This document shows, one piece after another, positions 23,385-35,075 of a DNA stretch of 64,000 nt. The stretch spans positions 434,001-498,000 of the forward strand of contig JAALGY010000033.1 in the NCBI GenBank assembly GCA_032358165.1. Direction: 5' to 3'. A program made the translations under genes and the position numbers. The notes beneath the pieces are model-generated. The model was not told the DNA's origin, did no database searches, and was given only the letters and a program-made list of their open reading frames with translations. This DNA comes from Diplosphaera chodatii. Its lineage: Eukaryota; Chlorophyta; Trebouxiophyceae; Prasiolales; Stichococcaceae. The stretch's first letter is position 1; the number at the start of each line of letters is the position of its first letter.

Positions 23385-26200
23385 TTAGGCGGCTGTCCGA
23401 GATTCTGGTAGCTGATCACGCTTGACAGGGTCCTCTGCCGGGTCCCGCTGCTCTTGCTGCTGATCCTGCTGCTGTCCCTGCTGTTCCCGCTGCTCGCCAT
23501 CTTGCTGCTGCGCTTCCTGCTCGGCTGCCTGCTTCTGCGCCTTCTCCTTGCCTGCTGCCGCCTTCTGACTGATGAGCGCCTGCAGCTCGGCCGGCGCCTT
23601 GTTGCACACCTGACACGACTTTTTGCACCTGCAGCAGCGCCGTCACACTCGGTAATCAGTGGTTGTCCAGATGCTGAGACAGCGTATAGTTTTACAACGC
23701 TACTCAACATAGTCCTGTACAATCTGCGAAGTAGCAGCAGAAGGGAGGGTGCGCACTTGAGCATCATGAAGCCCGGGTTTTGTTCACCTGCACAAGACAC
23801 AACGAAGCGTCAGATTGCCATCCGATCAAACCCTAAACCCTAGCTTGTTCCTTTTGATCCCAGGCTTGCATCGTAACCAGTGGCGGGCCGTTACATGCTC
23901 CTCACATTCGTCTGCCCAGGCCCAGTCCTCGCAGCCCTTGTCCGAGTCGATGCAGCTGGCGTCTGCACCCGCGCCGCTGCCTGCCGCTGCGCCGTCCAGC
24001 AGCGACGACACGTGGATCCACTTGGTCGAGCTCCACTTCACGCCCTGCACACATGCATACATACAAGAGTGGTGTGACCAGCTCGGGCCGTCATGTGAGC
24101 GCCGCGACTAGGTCAGCGTGCGCATGTTCAGGGCCTTGCCAGCTTCGGGTGGGGTGCACGCCTGATACGAGGCTGTGTGCGCATCCCACCTTGAGCGTGG
24201 GGCAGCTGCCGTGCTCGCTGTGCAGGTCGGTGGTGCCGTTGGGGTGCAGGGCGTAGAACAGCACCGCATCGCCCCGCCGGCTCTTCACGCTGAGCCCCTG
24301 CAGCGCATGCAGATGGGCCTGGGACCTGGTGTGCGCAGAATGCTGCGGACACACGAGCTGGCTGCTGCCTTCCGAGGGCGCGCTTCCGACGTGGCTCAAG
24401 GGTTCTGCTCACGCCCGGGTACAAAACCCTGCCGTGCCTGCTGCCCACCTCCTTGGCGCAGTCTGACCACCCTGGACCACTCGTGACGGGCTTGCCCTGT
24501 GGGAATACTGTTTCACCGCCCTCCTCAGGCGTCGTCCTGCAGGATCGAGACAGGAGTACGATCTACAGCATGTGCCCTGAAGCTTTCACGTTGTACATGA
24601 GGTACCACAGCGTGCAGCAAGGACTGTCAGTGCCGGCCGAGCAGATAAAACCAAGGTGTGTGTACTCAGACTAAAGCTCACAGGTACATGAGGAAGGTGG
24701 CGATGCGCTGTCCACCATGCGCCGGGTCCGCATTGACTTTGTCCCAGAAGAAGTCGTGATGCGGCTGCAGACACCATAAAGTTCATTCAGCGCACCAGTG
24801 AAGGGACCGACAGCATGCAGCTGAGGCAAGTCACAACACTCGTGGCAGAAACATGCACTCGAAGCCACATTGCCACGTACCTTGTACTCCTCGCCGATCT
24901 GCAGGCAGCAAGACTCAAGCTGATGAGCACCATCGAGGGATGGAACTGGTGCACAACATGACGGCTGTCAAGAGCACAGACGAAAGCAAGGTGTCAGCAT
25001 GGGGTGAGCAGGCGGCGCACCTCGTAGCGCAGCACCTGCAGCCCCTCCCCATTCTCGACCGGCAGGAAGCTGATGCGCGCAATGCGTTCCTCAATGCGCT
25101 GGATGACCTGCGTGTGCAGGAGTGGTGAGGGGGTTGCAAGCTGCTGTACCATCTGTTCCCTGGGAGCTGTGTATCTGTGCGCTGATGCTGAGTGCGCCTC
25201 ACTAGATCCTTCTGCTGCACAGGAAAGCATGCGGCAAGGATACTGGCCGGATCGCCCGTCGAATCAGCCGCAGCATTGACCCGAGGGTCCAGGACTTGTT
25301 GATGAAGATACAGGGTGGGTCCGCACCGGATCCTCGCCCACGCCGAAAAAGGCGCCGCTGCTGGTGCGCACACTGTCGGGCTTGCCCTCTCCCGTGTCGT
25401 TGTCCACCACCTCCGACTTCTCCAGGTGCTTCTTTGCCTGCGCGGCCAGATGTGGGTGCTGTGGTGTCGTGTTGCTCAGTCCCATGTCACATGCGTGGCC
25501 GACCGCGCTCAGCAGCACGGTGCTGTGGGCCCAGCTGCCCCACGCTCAGCCACATGGAGTCAGGGCACAACACAAACTGCAAAACGTATGTTACGGCCAA
25601 TGAGGCACCTTGTTGATGAGGTGGTCGCACTCGGCATCCGACAGGAACTTCTTGTACAGGAAGAGGCGCGGCGCCCACGACAGCTGCTCCACCTCCCCAT
25701 CCCACTCCACCTGGATCACACGCAGTCGTCAATCGACCCCAAATGCAGAGCATGTATTTGGTCCACCTACCCTCTCAGTGGTGGCTCGGCTAAAATCCAT
25801 TGCAGATGTTGCCAATGGGGCCAGCTGGGTTGTCAAAGTGGAAAGCACTGCATTGAGCTGCTGGCATCGGGTGATGCACCGTGAGGCATACCTCGCCCAG
25901 GCTGCCGTGCGCCATGCGGCGTGCGTGGTTGGGGTCGCCGCTGGTGACACCATCAGTGCCATACTTGACGCCCGGCAACGTGCCCTTCCACCCCGGAAAG
26001 CGCTCCGTGTCGCTGATGAAGGTGTCCGCCTCTGCCGCGTCTGCTGATATCGTGTCAGCCGCTGCAACAGGGCTGGCAAGCCTTGGCAGCACCAGCGCCA
26101 CCAGGAGGGCTACCGCTGCGTGTAGTCGCCATGCTGCTGGCTGCTGCCGCCGTCGCCTTTGTTGCGCAGCCATACCGCGTGTATGAGCTTCAGGCGTCAC
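23385..26200 (-). CDS. Prolyl 4-hydroxylase with C-terminal ShKT domain
   Basis: Fe(II)/2-oxoglutarate dioxygenase hydroxylating peptidyl proline in the secretory pathway, needed for hydroxyproline-rich cell-wall proteins. Exons on the minus strand are 26200-25892, 25710-25609, 25437-25327, 25107-25021, 24898-24881, 24764-24682, 24536-24449, 24297-24190, 24044-23906, 23787-23757 and 23628-23385, joining to 439 aa (430 from the ATG at 26173). An N-terminal signal anchor (AAVALLVALVLPRLASPVAA) is present. The catalytic core has VRTSSGAFF, IEERIARISFLPVENGEGLQ, PHHDFF with the HxD iron ligands, EEGGETVFP, and EHGSCPTLKGVKWSSTKWI with the distal His and 2-oxoglutarate Lys. The six-cysteine ShKT module spans CIDSDKGCEDW to KSCQVC, as in plant P4Hs. 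The tail is a Gln-rich coil of about 70 residues. Exon 5 is an 18-nt microexon. Confidence 0.92.
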
Positions 26201-26765
26201 ACGCAGCTGCTGCGGTCAGCCACATGGCGATACGGTCCCAGGTGAAGAGCCCGAACGCTGGGCAAGTTTCGAAGGCCGCCTCAAGTCCGGAGTGCAACTG
26301 TTGCCGATACTGTCAGCACTGCAACTCCGTGTCTGTTCACCTTCCGGTGCAGAAGGCCTCAGGGTGTCACGAAAGCATGCACAGAGCCAGCGAAGCAATC
26401 GATACTTCCTGGGCTCCTGAAGCCGCGAGAGGATCCTAGAGCTTTGACGCTGACAACTGAAACCACGAGAAAGTCAGAGCTGAGCAAATGTCGCTGAGAA
26501 GGCTCGATGGGTAAGGAGGTATGCAACTTCTACGAACAGGATGTCGCTGAGAAGATCACCAAACGTACGACCTCGATGCTAGCCGAATCCACATTTGAGC
26601 TTGCAAGGATGACAATGTGCACTTCGTCGTAGTGGACGCGAGCACGGTTCCCAGGCAGCAGGGTCCAAGATGCACGCGCTCGCAAGCGGGGCAGGGTTTT
26701 GCGGCACGTGTGCATGCATATGAATGTCTGTCAACCCCATGGCGCCATAAGTAGCCATCGCAAAC
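26201..26765. promoter_or_regulatory. Divergent promoter region, P4H / S9 peptidase
   Basis: The 565-bp head-to-head gap. The 14-mer ATGTCGCTGAGAAG occurs twice, at 26488-26501 and 26541-26554, and is a candidate repeated regulatory element. No other motif is claimed. Confidence 0.4.
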
Positions 26766-29700
26766 ATGCTCACTCGATGCTCAGCGACATCCTGCATACT
26801 CACAGCCGCTTGCGCAGCGTACGTCGGTCGGCTTGCCGTAAAAGAACCCATCAGATCATCGACCTGGCTTCGACACAAGTGCAGCAGCCTTTCGCAGCGT
26901 GAACTGCACACGAAACGGTCCCAGCACAGGGTTGCACGGCTGACTCACAGCCTGCAGCGGCGGGTCTGCGTGATGGTGGCCGCGCAGAAGCAGGAGGCAC
27001 CCGGCGGCGCCTGGGCGTCGCCGATCTCCTCCGAGCTGATCGTCAGCCAGTCCATCGGCCTGGGCTCGCCGGTCATTGCAACCGATGGCCGGGTCTTCTG
27101 GCTGGAGGGGCGGCCGACTGAGGGGGGTCGCCAGGTTCTGGTCAGCAGGCGAGTGCGCTGCCATGCTCAGCCAGCTGCAGCGCTCTTGCTGGGAGAGTGT
27201 ATGTCGAGTATGGAGGTACCTGTGGATGCACTGCTTGGGGTGTGAGATGCACCATCAGCTGCATGCAGCATGTGCATGGCACCGCGGATTGACATCAGTC
27301 CACCCATGAGCAGGTCCCCCGACGGCACGGTGGCAGACGTGCTGCCGGGCGCAGACAGCGGCTTCAACGCCCGCACCCGGGTGCACGAGTACGGCGGCGG
27401 CGAGAGCGTGGTCGGGCCCGACGGCACCATCTTCTGGAGCAACTTCAAGTGAGGCTTGGCCGCAACTCTGCACTGAACACACAGCACCGGCATGGACCGC
27501 TGGCCTCTCTTGAACAGACACCCGGTGCAACCATGTCAGCTTGTCCGCGCCACATTGCAGCAGTCCTTGTCGAAGTCTGCGCAGGCATGCGCATGTTCAG
27601 GCAGGCAGGCAGGCAGTAATGTGCGGGGGACGCCCGCTGATACCGTGCCGAGTTTGGCCAGTGCTTCTGCAGGGACCAGCGCGTCTACAAGCAGGCGGTG
27701 GGCGCCGACGGCGCCTGGTCCGAGCCGCAGCCGCTGACGGGCGGTGATACACAGCACCGCTTCGCCGACGGCGTGGTGGACGCAAAATTTAGCCGCCTGG
27801 TGGCGGTGCGGGAGGACCACTCGGGCGAGGGCGAGCCCGTGAACTCCGTCTGCGCCATCAGTGAGCCCCCCCTGCAGCGAGCATCCACAAACCATGCGTC
27901 TGTGCTGCCCTGGCGCCCGACCCGTTGCGACGCGACTCACGCCGCTGTGGTGCCCCTACAGACCTCAAAACTGGGGAGAGCACTGTGCTGGCTGAGGGCC
28001 GGGACTTTTACACCTCGCCTCGCCTCAATGCAGACAGCACTAAGGTGACCGCTGCCTTGCAGGGCGCCCGCCTCAAACTGCTGGGTGTCCTCAAGCCTGA
28101 CCTGAATCCTGCAGAAAGCATTCGTTTTGTGTGCTGTGGGCGAATGGTGATGAGCGCGGTGTTGACGTGCTGCAGCTGGCGTGGATCTGCTACGACCACC
28201 CGAACATGCCGTGGGATGACACGGAGCTGTGGGTGGCGGACGTCAGCGAAAGCGGCGAGCTGGCCAACCAGCGCAAGGTGCAAACACAAGTTTCTCCAAC
28301 CCTGCATGTTAGGCCAGGTGCTGTTCAGCCTGCTTGACACTGTACGCCATTGCGCATGTGTTCAAGTGGCACTGCTCGCATCTACGTTTGGCAAAGCAGC
28401 TAACCCATCGTCGCCAGGTTGCGGGCGGACCCGGCGAGAGCGTCGTGCAGCCGCTTTGGGGCGACGCCGGGCTATCCTTCGTCAGCGACCGCACGGACTG
28501 GTGGAACATCTACACGGAGTCGGGCCCCGGCGAGGTCTGTCCTTGCAAGTCTTCCATGTCTGCTTGAGCCTTGACATCTACAGCACACGACAGGTGAAAT
28601 TCCTTCAAACAGGAGGACGTGTAGCATATAAAGTATTGCGGTGCTTTCATGCGGCTGCAGAGCATCGTGTAGCTAGAACAGTTATAATGCACGATCAAGG
28701 TGGGAGTTGATTGCAGGTGCAGCCAGTGCTACAGCTTGATGCGGAGTTTGCGGGCCCGGCATGGATGTTTGGCAGCCGCTCCTACCAGCACCTGCCCAAT
28801 GGCGCCATCCTGGCAGTCTACAGGTAGCTACAATCTAGCAGAGGGTGGTCTTGAAACATGGGGACAGCTGTAAGCACAAATGCACAACCTGCATGCATGC
28901 ACTGCACCTCGTGTGACAGGTCGGATGTCACGCCGTGGGATCTTTGCGAGGAACGCTCTCAATTGGATGTGTTGTCCTGCCAATGCAGCGCCCCAGAGAC
29001 GGCGGGCTCCACCCTTGCAGTCGTCCAGCCAGGCGGCAAGGTCAAGGAACTGCAGACGCCATACAGCTCGTATGGGAGCGTCCATGTGAAGCAGGTGACC
29101 CGTGTCAGGAGCTCAACGACGTCCAGCCCTGCACTATTTTGTTGTACTACATTAGCGCTGATTTCCAGCGGGCATACTCAGCCAGACACCGATCCTGGAT
29201 GCTGCTCTATCTGAAACCACAAGGATGTTGACAGAGTCTGATGCAAGCAAACAGGTGAACGGCCGGCTGCTGGTGGGTTTGCTGGGCACCTCGCCGCTGA
29301 AGCCGTCTGAGGTCGCGCTGCTGGATGTCGGCTCAGTGGATGAGCTCATCTCCTCCACTCCGGAGCAGTGGCAGGCGCTACAGCGCTCCAGCAGGGCGCA
29401 GGTGCACCAGCTGACCTTTGAAGTCAGCAAATATGAGCGGCTGTGGTTGCTGACACAAGGCAGAGTCCACCGGTGCAGGCTCGTTGCGCTCAAATTTGCG
29501 AACATGTTATAGGGCGGATAAAGATGTGCCAAGGAATGCGCCGCAGGTGGACGAAGGCTACCTGTCACAACCCGAGACCATTGCCTTCCCGACTACGGGC
29601 GGCAAAACCGCGTACATGAACCACTACCCACCAGCTAACAAGGACTTCCAGCTGCCAGGTGAGGCCACAGTGAATCTGTCAGTTCGCCATACATCAAGCT

Positions 29701-31376
29701 TGGCTGACTGCAGGCTGTGGGACCAAGTAGCTCCTTCAACCTGCTCTGCTATCAACCCCACGCAGTGCATCCGAAAACAGTGCAGGTCTAATCGACAGTC
29801 TTTGGTGAAGTGCAGACGGTGACGCTCCACCGCTGCTGGTCAAGATCCACGGCGGCCCGACAGCAGCAGCCAGCACCGCCTTCTCCCTCGGCATCCAGTT
29901 CTGGACCAGCAGAGGTGCGTCACCTGTTAGTGGCAGCTCCCATACCCCATAAACGCACATTTGCTGGCACCCCGTGCGCAGCATGCGCAGCAGCAGATGC
30001 ATCATATGAACGTAGTTGCATCACTGCAGTGCCAACCACTGCATGCAGGGTATGCGGTGGCAGACGTGAACTACGGCGGCAGCACCGGCTATGGCCGCAA
30101 GTACCGCAAGCGGCTAGCCGGCAACTGGGGCATCGTCGGTATGCTCAGACCCCTTGACAAGCACCATCTGGCTTAAGCAAGCTGGTAACAACAGCGGCTT
30201 TGCTCACGATTTGCAGGGGCTGACAGCACCACGCATGCACCCTGCAGATGTGGACGACTGCTCCAACGCCGCCACGCACCTGGCGGAGCAGAAGCTGGCC
30301 GACCCGAAGAAGCTGTGCATCACCGGCGGCAGCGCGGGCGGCTATACCACACTGGCGTGCCTGGCGTTCAAGTGCGATCAACGCGCTACTGCAAACAGTG
30401 CAGGCTGTCGCTGCACATACTCTCAGGCTGTCCATCTTGTGCCTAATGTCAGCTCCGCTGCAGCACACAGCAAGCCAATGGTGCACCAGCATGACCCGGG
30501 TTAGATAACTGCTTTGCAGGAATGTATTCAAGGCGGGCGCCAGCCACTACGGGGTGGCCGACCTGCAGCTGCTGGCAGCTGAGACGCACAAGTTCGAGAG
30601 CAGGTGCTGAGTGCAGCATCGCGCTCAAGCAGCTGCGTGAGACAGCGAATGATTGACGTACCCTGCAGTGCTTTCGTCCCGGAGGCCGCTGACAGCAGCG
30701 CTGACTGCCTGCAGGTACCTGGACGGCCTGATTGGGCAGTGGCCCGAGGACAAGCAGATCTACAAGGAGCGCTCGCCAATCAACGCGCTGGACCAATTTG
30801 ACGAGCCCGTCGTGTTCTTCCAGGTCAGCGAGAGCAGTTGTGCACAGCACACTGCATCCAGCAAGTGCATCTGCACTGCATGCAGCGCTTTCTGGCACGG
30901 TTGCCCTGTCGGGATCAGGAAGGTGAGCTAAGCATGTTGACGCAGGGTGAGGAGGATAAGGTGGTGCCGCCCAACCAGGCCGTGGACATGTACAACGCGC
31001 TGAAGGAGAAGGGCCTGTCTACCGCGCTGGTGCTGTTCCCCGGCGAGCAGCACGGCTTCCGCCAGGTATAGGATGGAACTTGCAGAAGTTGTACCAGCTC
31101 ATGGCCAAACCACCGATGACGTGCCGACGTAGCAAGCAGTCTGAACTCGTTCGCAACGGCTTGCATGCACATGGTCGTGCATCCTCTGTTTCTGGAAGGG
31201 GCATATGCACAGGCGCATGCTCATGACGCTAGTGTCATGTTGCCCGCAACACACAGGCGCCCAACATCCGGCGGGCGCTGGATGGCGAGCTGTTCTTCTA
31301 CGGCAAGACGCTGGGCTTCCCGGTGGAGATGCCGGACGGCCTGGAGCCGCCGGAGATTGTAAACGCGAAGGCCTGA
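26766..31376 (+). CDS. S9 family prolyl oligopeptidase/acylaminoacyl-peptidase-like serine peptidase
   Basis: Exopeptidase or oligopeptidase with an N-terminal beta-propeller and C-terminal alpha/beta hydrolase domain, most like the plant organellar S9 peptidases. Seventeen exons: 26766-27148, 27314-27448, 27673-27860, 27962-28044, 28176-28277, 28418-28534, 28717-28823, 28989-29094, 29255-29401, 29547-29658, 29816-29914, 30049-30138, 30248-30371, 30520-30603, 30715-30823, 30946-31065 and 31257-31376. The first 70 residues are Ser/Arg-rich with few acids, consistent with an organelle transit peptide; ATG 26973 would remove it. Propeller landmarks are [12 protein letters not shown]-like HRFADGVVD and [12 protein letters not shown]. 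The hydrolase has [30 protein letters not shown] (nucleophile Ser), GEEDKVVPP (Asp) and GEQHGF (His), so the triad is complete. Intron 1 starts with GC (27149). The acceptor for exon 8 at 28989 is the least certain. Confidence 0.92.
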
Positions 31377-31888
31377 CGTGCCATGCTGGCGGAAAACCTG
31401 AGACCTGCCCTGTAGATGTTCAGCACTGTCCAGTCCCCCTGCATGCTCACGTGCGGTGCGTGCTTCAGCTGCGCCTGAGCTGGCCGCAATTTTGTGCCTC
31501 TTCATACCTGATAAGTCGTGCAATGAGCTGGTGCTTCAGACGCTGGAAAGCGCGCGGTTCGTGTTGGCAAAACCAGCAGCTAAATCTGGACGAGTCATAG
31601 TCTGACAGACTGACAAATTCGTAAGCAAAGGCTCGAGGTGCAGCGATGTCAGGCGGCGGGCATGGGCCCGATACCCCATTCAGGCAGGCAGCCGGCGACG
31701 CAGATGTGCAAAGGTGACCGTCCATAGCGCCATAGTGGGCTGTGCCGCCGACCCACCTGCAGTTCACCCGACCCATCCCACCTACGGCACCTGGAAATCG
31801 GCATGCTGATGCAACAGCCCACTGAGTACTCACATGCCACGCATCTGGTGCTCTTCCAGAGTACAATGGTGTCACTTGCGATTGCAGA
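31377..31888. other. Spacer between S9 peptidase and HPP gene
   Basis: About 510 bp between two plus-strand genes. No extra gene is seen. Confidence 0.4.
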
Positions 31889-34431
31889 ATGGATAGCGGG
31901 GGCCTGCATGGGGTGCCACCTGCGCCGCACCAACCGTGGCTCCGCATGGGCAGCCTGGTGCGCCACACAGAGCCAGCTTCACAACCCGAATCAGATCCTC
32001 CCTGCTTCAGGACGCACTGTGGCCAGCCTGCCACGGCTGCAGGTCCACGTGGTCTGATGCGCACCCACCAGAACCAGGACGGCGTGCCGCCTGCAGGAGC
32101 AACTGCGGTGGAATGCGGGGAACAGAGAGGGCGGCCGACCCGACGAGGGCTCGGTGCACGGCGGCTCCTCGGCGTCGGGGTCCCGCCAGGGGTCCCGCCA
32201 CGGCGGCTCCGCCTACAGCGGGTCGCGGCACGGCGGCAGCGCCTTCGCCGGCGACCGGTGCGGCGGGCTGAGCACACCCTCGGACTGGCGGCATCTGTAC
32301 GGCTGCGCATTTGGCTGCAAGGGGTACTTGGTGGGCAAGCCTGGCTCAACGCTGCTCAATAGTCCTGTCACAAATTGCAACTCAGGCGGTGACGCTGCCA
32401 TGTGCCAACTCGGACATGCAGGAGCGTCCACGGCGGCTCGCGCCTCGCCAACGGCAGCCTCGGCGGCAGCGTGCGCGGCGGCGACGCCGCGCTGCAGGCC
32501 AACGGCGGCGTCCCCGGCGGCAAGCAGTTTCCGGGCGCGGCTGCGCAAAACGGCTGGGCCGACGTGGAGGCCGGCGGGCTGGCGCGGGGTTACTCGCTGC
32601 CGGGGCAGGGCGGCCCGCTGCAGGACAATGCCGGGGTGCGCTACAGCTGTGCACAGAATCTGGCAGTGCCTGCGCGGAGTGTACGGCAGCGCCTGCATAT
32701 GGACACATAAACGATTCAGCACACACGCGTATGCGCCTTGCCTTCATGCGAGGAGGCGGCCGCAAGGTGTGGTGCAGGTGCAGAACACTCGGACATCTGG
32801 AGCATGTATGTGACGCTGGACTGCGTGCGATGCTGCAGATCTCGGAGGCGGACCTGGAGGCGCAGCGGCCGCACCACGGGCCGCTGGTGCACAAGGCGGT
32901 GGTGCAGCCGGCGCGGGGGGCGTACGGGCTGCTGAGGAAGCTGCTGCGGCAGTGGCGCGGGGTGCGTCCCTCCAGACCAACAGTGGCAGTCGCAGGTTCT
33001 GCTCTGCTCCTGCAGGGATTGAAGGCCAGGCTCCAGCGGGGATGGCTCTCATGTGGGTGTGGCTCTGCGGAGCTATGCAGCTCAGTTCATGACGCCACAC
33101 ATCGTGAATGCACACAGCTATTGAGCCAGGTCCGAGAAGTAAAGGTTGCATGCCGCAGGGTCTGGATACGGCACACCCGCGTCCTAAAAAGTGGTGGGGC
33201 CTGCTGGTGATGCCCTTCGGCGCATTCCTCAGCATCCTGTGGATTGCCGGCATCGACAGGTAGCTTCTTATGCCCGCTGGCGTCCGACACTGCTGAAGCT
33301 GCACGTCAGCATACTGCCATCTCACTGCTCATTTTGTCGGAAAGGAACGGTGTGCCTTGCCAACGGCACCCAAAGTCCCAGCATGTGGTCGGCTCGCACT
33401 CGTTCAGATTGCCTAACCTCTGGGTTTGAAGCTGTTGTACGCTTTTCAACAGGGCAACAGACCCCTCCATCGACATGAAGATCCTGATCCCATCCTTTGG
33501 CGCATCAGCGGTGCTGCTGTTTGCGGTGCCGGAGTCGAAGCTCAGCCAGCCGCGCAACTTTGTGGGTGAGTGCTGACCTTTTGTTAGTACTGAGGAAGGC
33601 TGTGGTACAAGTATCTGTGATGCACTGCACCATTGCAAGTCCACACGAGGTCCCTGCCTGTCCCACTGATTTTCATGCCAGGTGCCGACCACAGCGCCTC
33701 TGCGCTGCATCATGTATCCTTCACCGCTGGAACTGCAGGGGGGCAGTTCCTGTCGGCAGTGGTGGGCTGCACCTGCCGAAACATCTTCCCGGACAGCGTC
33801 AACTGGGTGGCGGCCCCGGTGGGCGTCGGCTTCTCGGTGCTGGTGATGCAGGTCACGCGCACCGTGCACCCGCCAGGTGATGCCTGCTCCGGGCGCAGAT
33901 GTCGGCAGACTGTGCAGGCCATGGTGCCAATATGCAACCGTGCATACAACCCCTGAAGGTTCTTCGTTGCGTCCAAGAAACCCGCGCCTCACGTGCACCT
34001 GCCCCTGCGCCTAGATGCTGCCGCGCAAGGTTTCGAATGCGTGATTTTGCAATGGCTCGCGCGCTGCAGGTGGCGCAACGGCGCTGCTGCTGGCGTCGCA
34101 GGTGCCGCACGGGCGGTGGGCCTCCTGGATTGGCGTGCCCGCCGTGATGATCGGCAGCCTGGGCATGCTCATCATCGCGCTGCTCATGAACCTGGTCGCC
34201 CCCGGGCGCCGGTACCCCACCTTCTGGTGAGGCCATGCAGTAGCAGAGGTTGTTGAGGGACATATGGTAGCCTGGCATGCAAGCCACTGACGCAGCTGCC
34301 CAAGCGCAGGCTTGCCGCAAGCCACGCCATGGCCCGAATGACCAGCAACACAGGGTTCAGCTCCTGCTTGACACTGCGTGGCTCATTGCCTGTGCAGGTG
34401 GGGAGCCGACAACTTCTTTGGCGGGCTGTGA
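31889..34431 (+). CDS. HPP-family integral membrane protein
   Basis: HPP proteins are four-helix membrane proteins; plant members have been linked to nitrite transport across the plastid envelope, so a transport role is possible here but not shown. Exons 31889-31957 (tentative), 32097-32257, 32422-32635, 32839-32961, 33159-33259, 33453-33565, 33739-33876, 34070-34226 and 34398-34431 join to 369 aa. The N-terminal 150 residues are hydrophilic and Gly/Ser-rich with repeated SVHGGS-type units. The membrane domain has WWGLLVMPFGAFLSILWIAG, FGASAVLLFAVPESKLSQPRN, GGQFLSAVVGC, and the defining HPP signature in VTRTVHPPGGATALLLAS split by an intron between Pro and Gly. A final helix (MIGSLGMLIIALLMNLV) follows and the protein ends shortly after RRYPTFW. 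Exon 1 was chosen because its donor is in the right phase; the true start could differ. Confidence 0.82.
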
Positions 34432-35075
34432 CCGAAGCTGGCTGTGCCACATTTTTTCTGCATCGACCAGAGTCCGCTGGAACCAGCGCAGCAGCCGCAG
34501 CCGTCGGGTGGCGTGAGGTCACACACGGTGCAGTTATCGGGTGAAGGGCGACAGGATCATTTTGGCTACATATCGGCAGGAATGACTGGGAGATGAGTGC
34601 GAGGGAACAGCAAGAGCAGCGAGCATACAGAGAGCAGCGAGCATAACATCTGTAATGCACACCAATTTTTGCTTGGTGTCAAACATAGTGCAGCAGTTTG
34701 AGCAGGACCATTGGTGGCTTTCGGCTCGAGGACCCTCAGCGGTATGTGCTGAAGGCAAAACGCAACAAGGGTCCCCACGAGCTGCCGCCATGTCAGCTGC
34801 TGGCCGCGCTCGAGAGAGCATCTGCCTGTTCCTTCTCACTCTGCAGTGGCACCGGTGTTGCGAACTGTGCCGCCAGTGGCGCCACGTTAGGTGGCACCAG
34901 CGCCTGCGCCAAACAGTTCATGATGCCAACCGTGCACTGTGCATTTCCTACCAAAGTGTTTCAGGAGCATCTAATGCATTCACATCCAGAGCCACCGAGG
35001 GAAGATCATGCAGGCGTCAGATGCAACATGGTGTGCTGAACTCACAGCCCTACTTGCCAGTGCAGTGGAGTTCCT
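34432..35075. other. Convergent 3' region of HPP gene and Mid1-like gene
   Basis: About 640 bp with open frames on both strands but no supported gene. Confidence 0.4.

Noticed and set aside
31465..32349. 294-codon open frame on the minus strand opposite the HPP-gene N-terminal exons
   Set aside because: It lies antisense to GC-rich exons that splice correctly on the plus strand, has no recognisable motif and is Arg/Cys/Ser-rich like a shadow frame.
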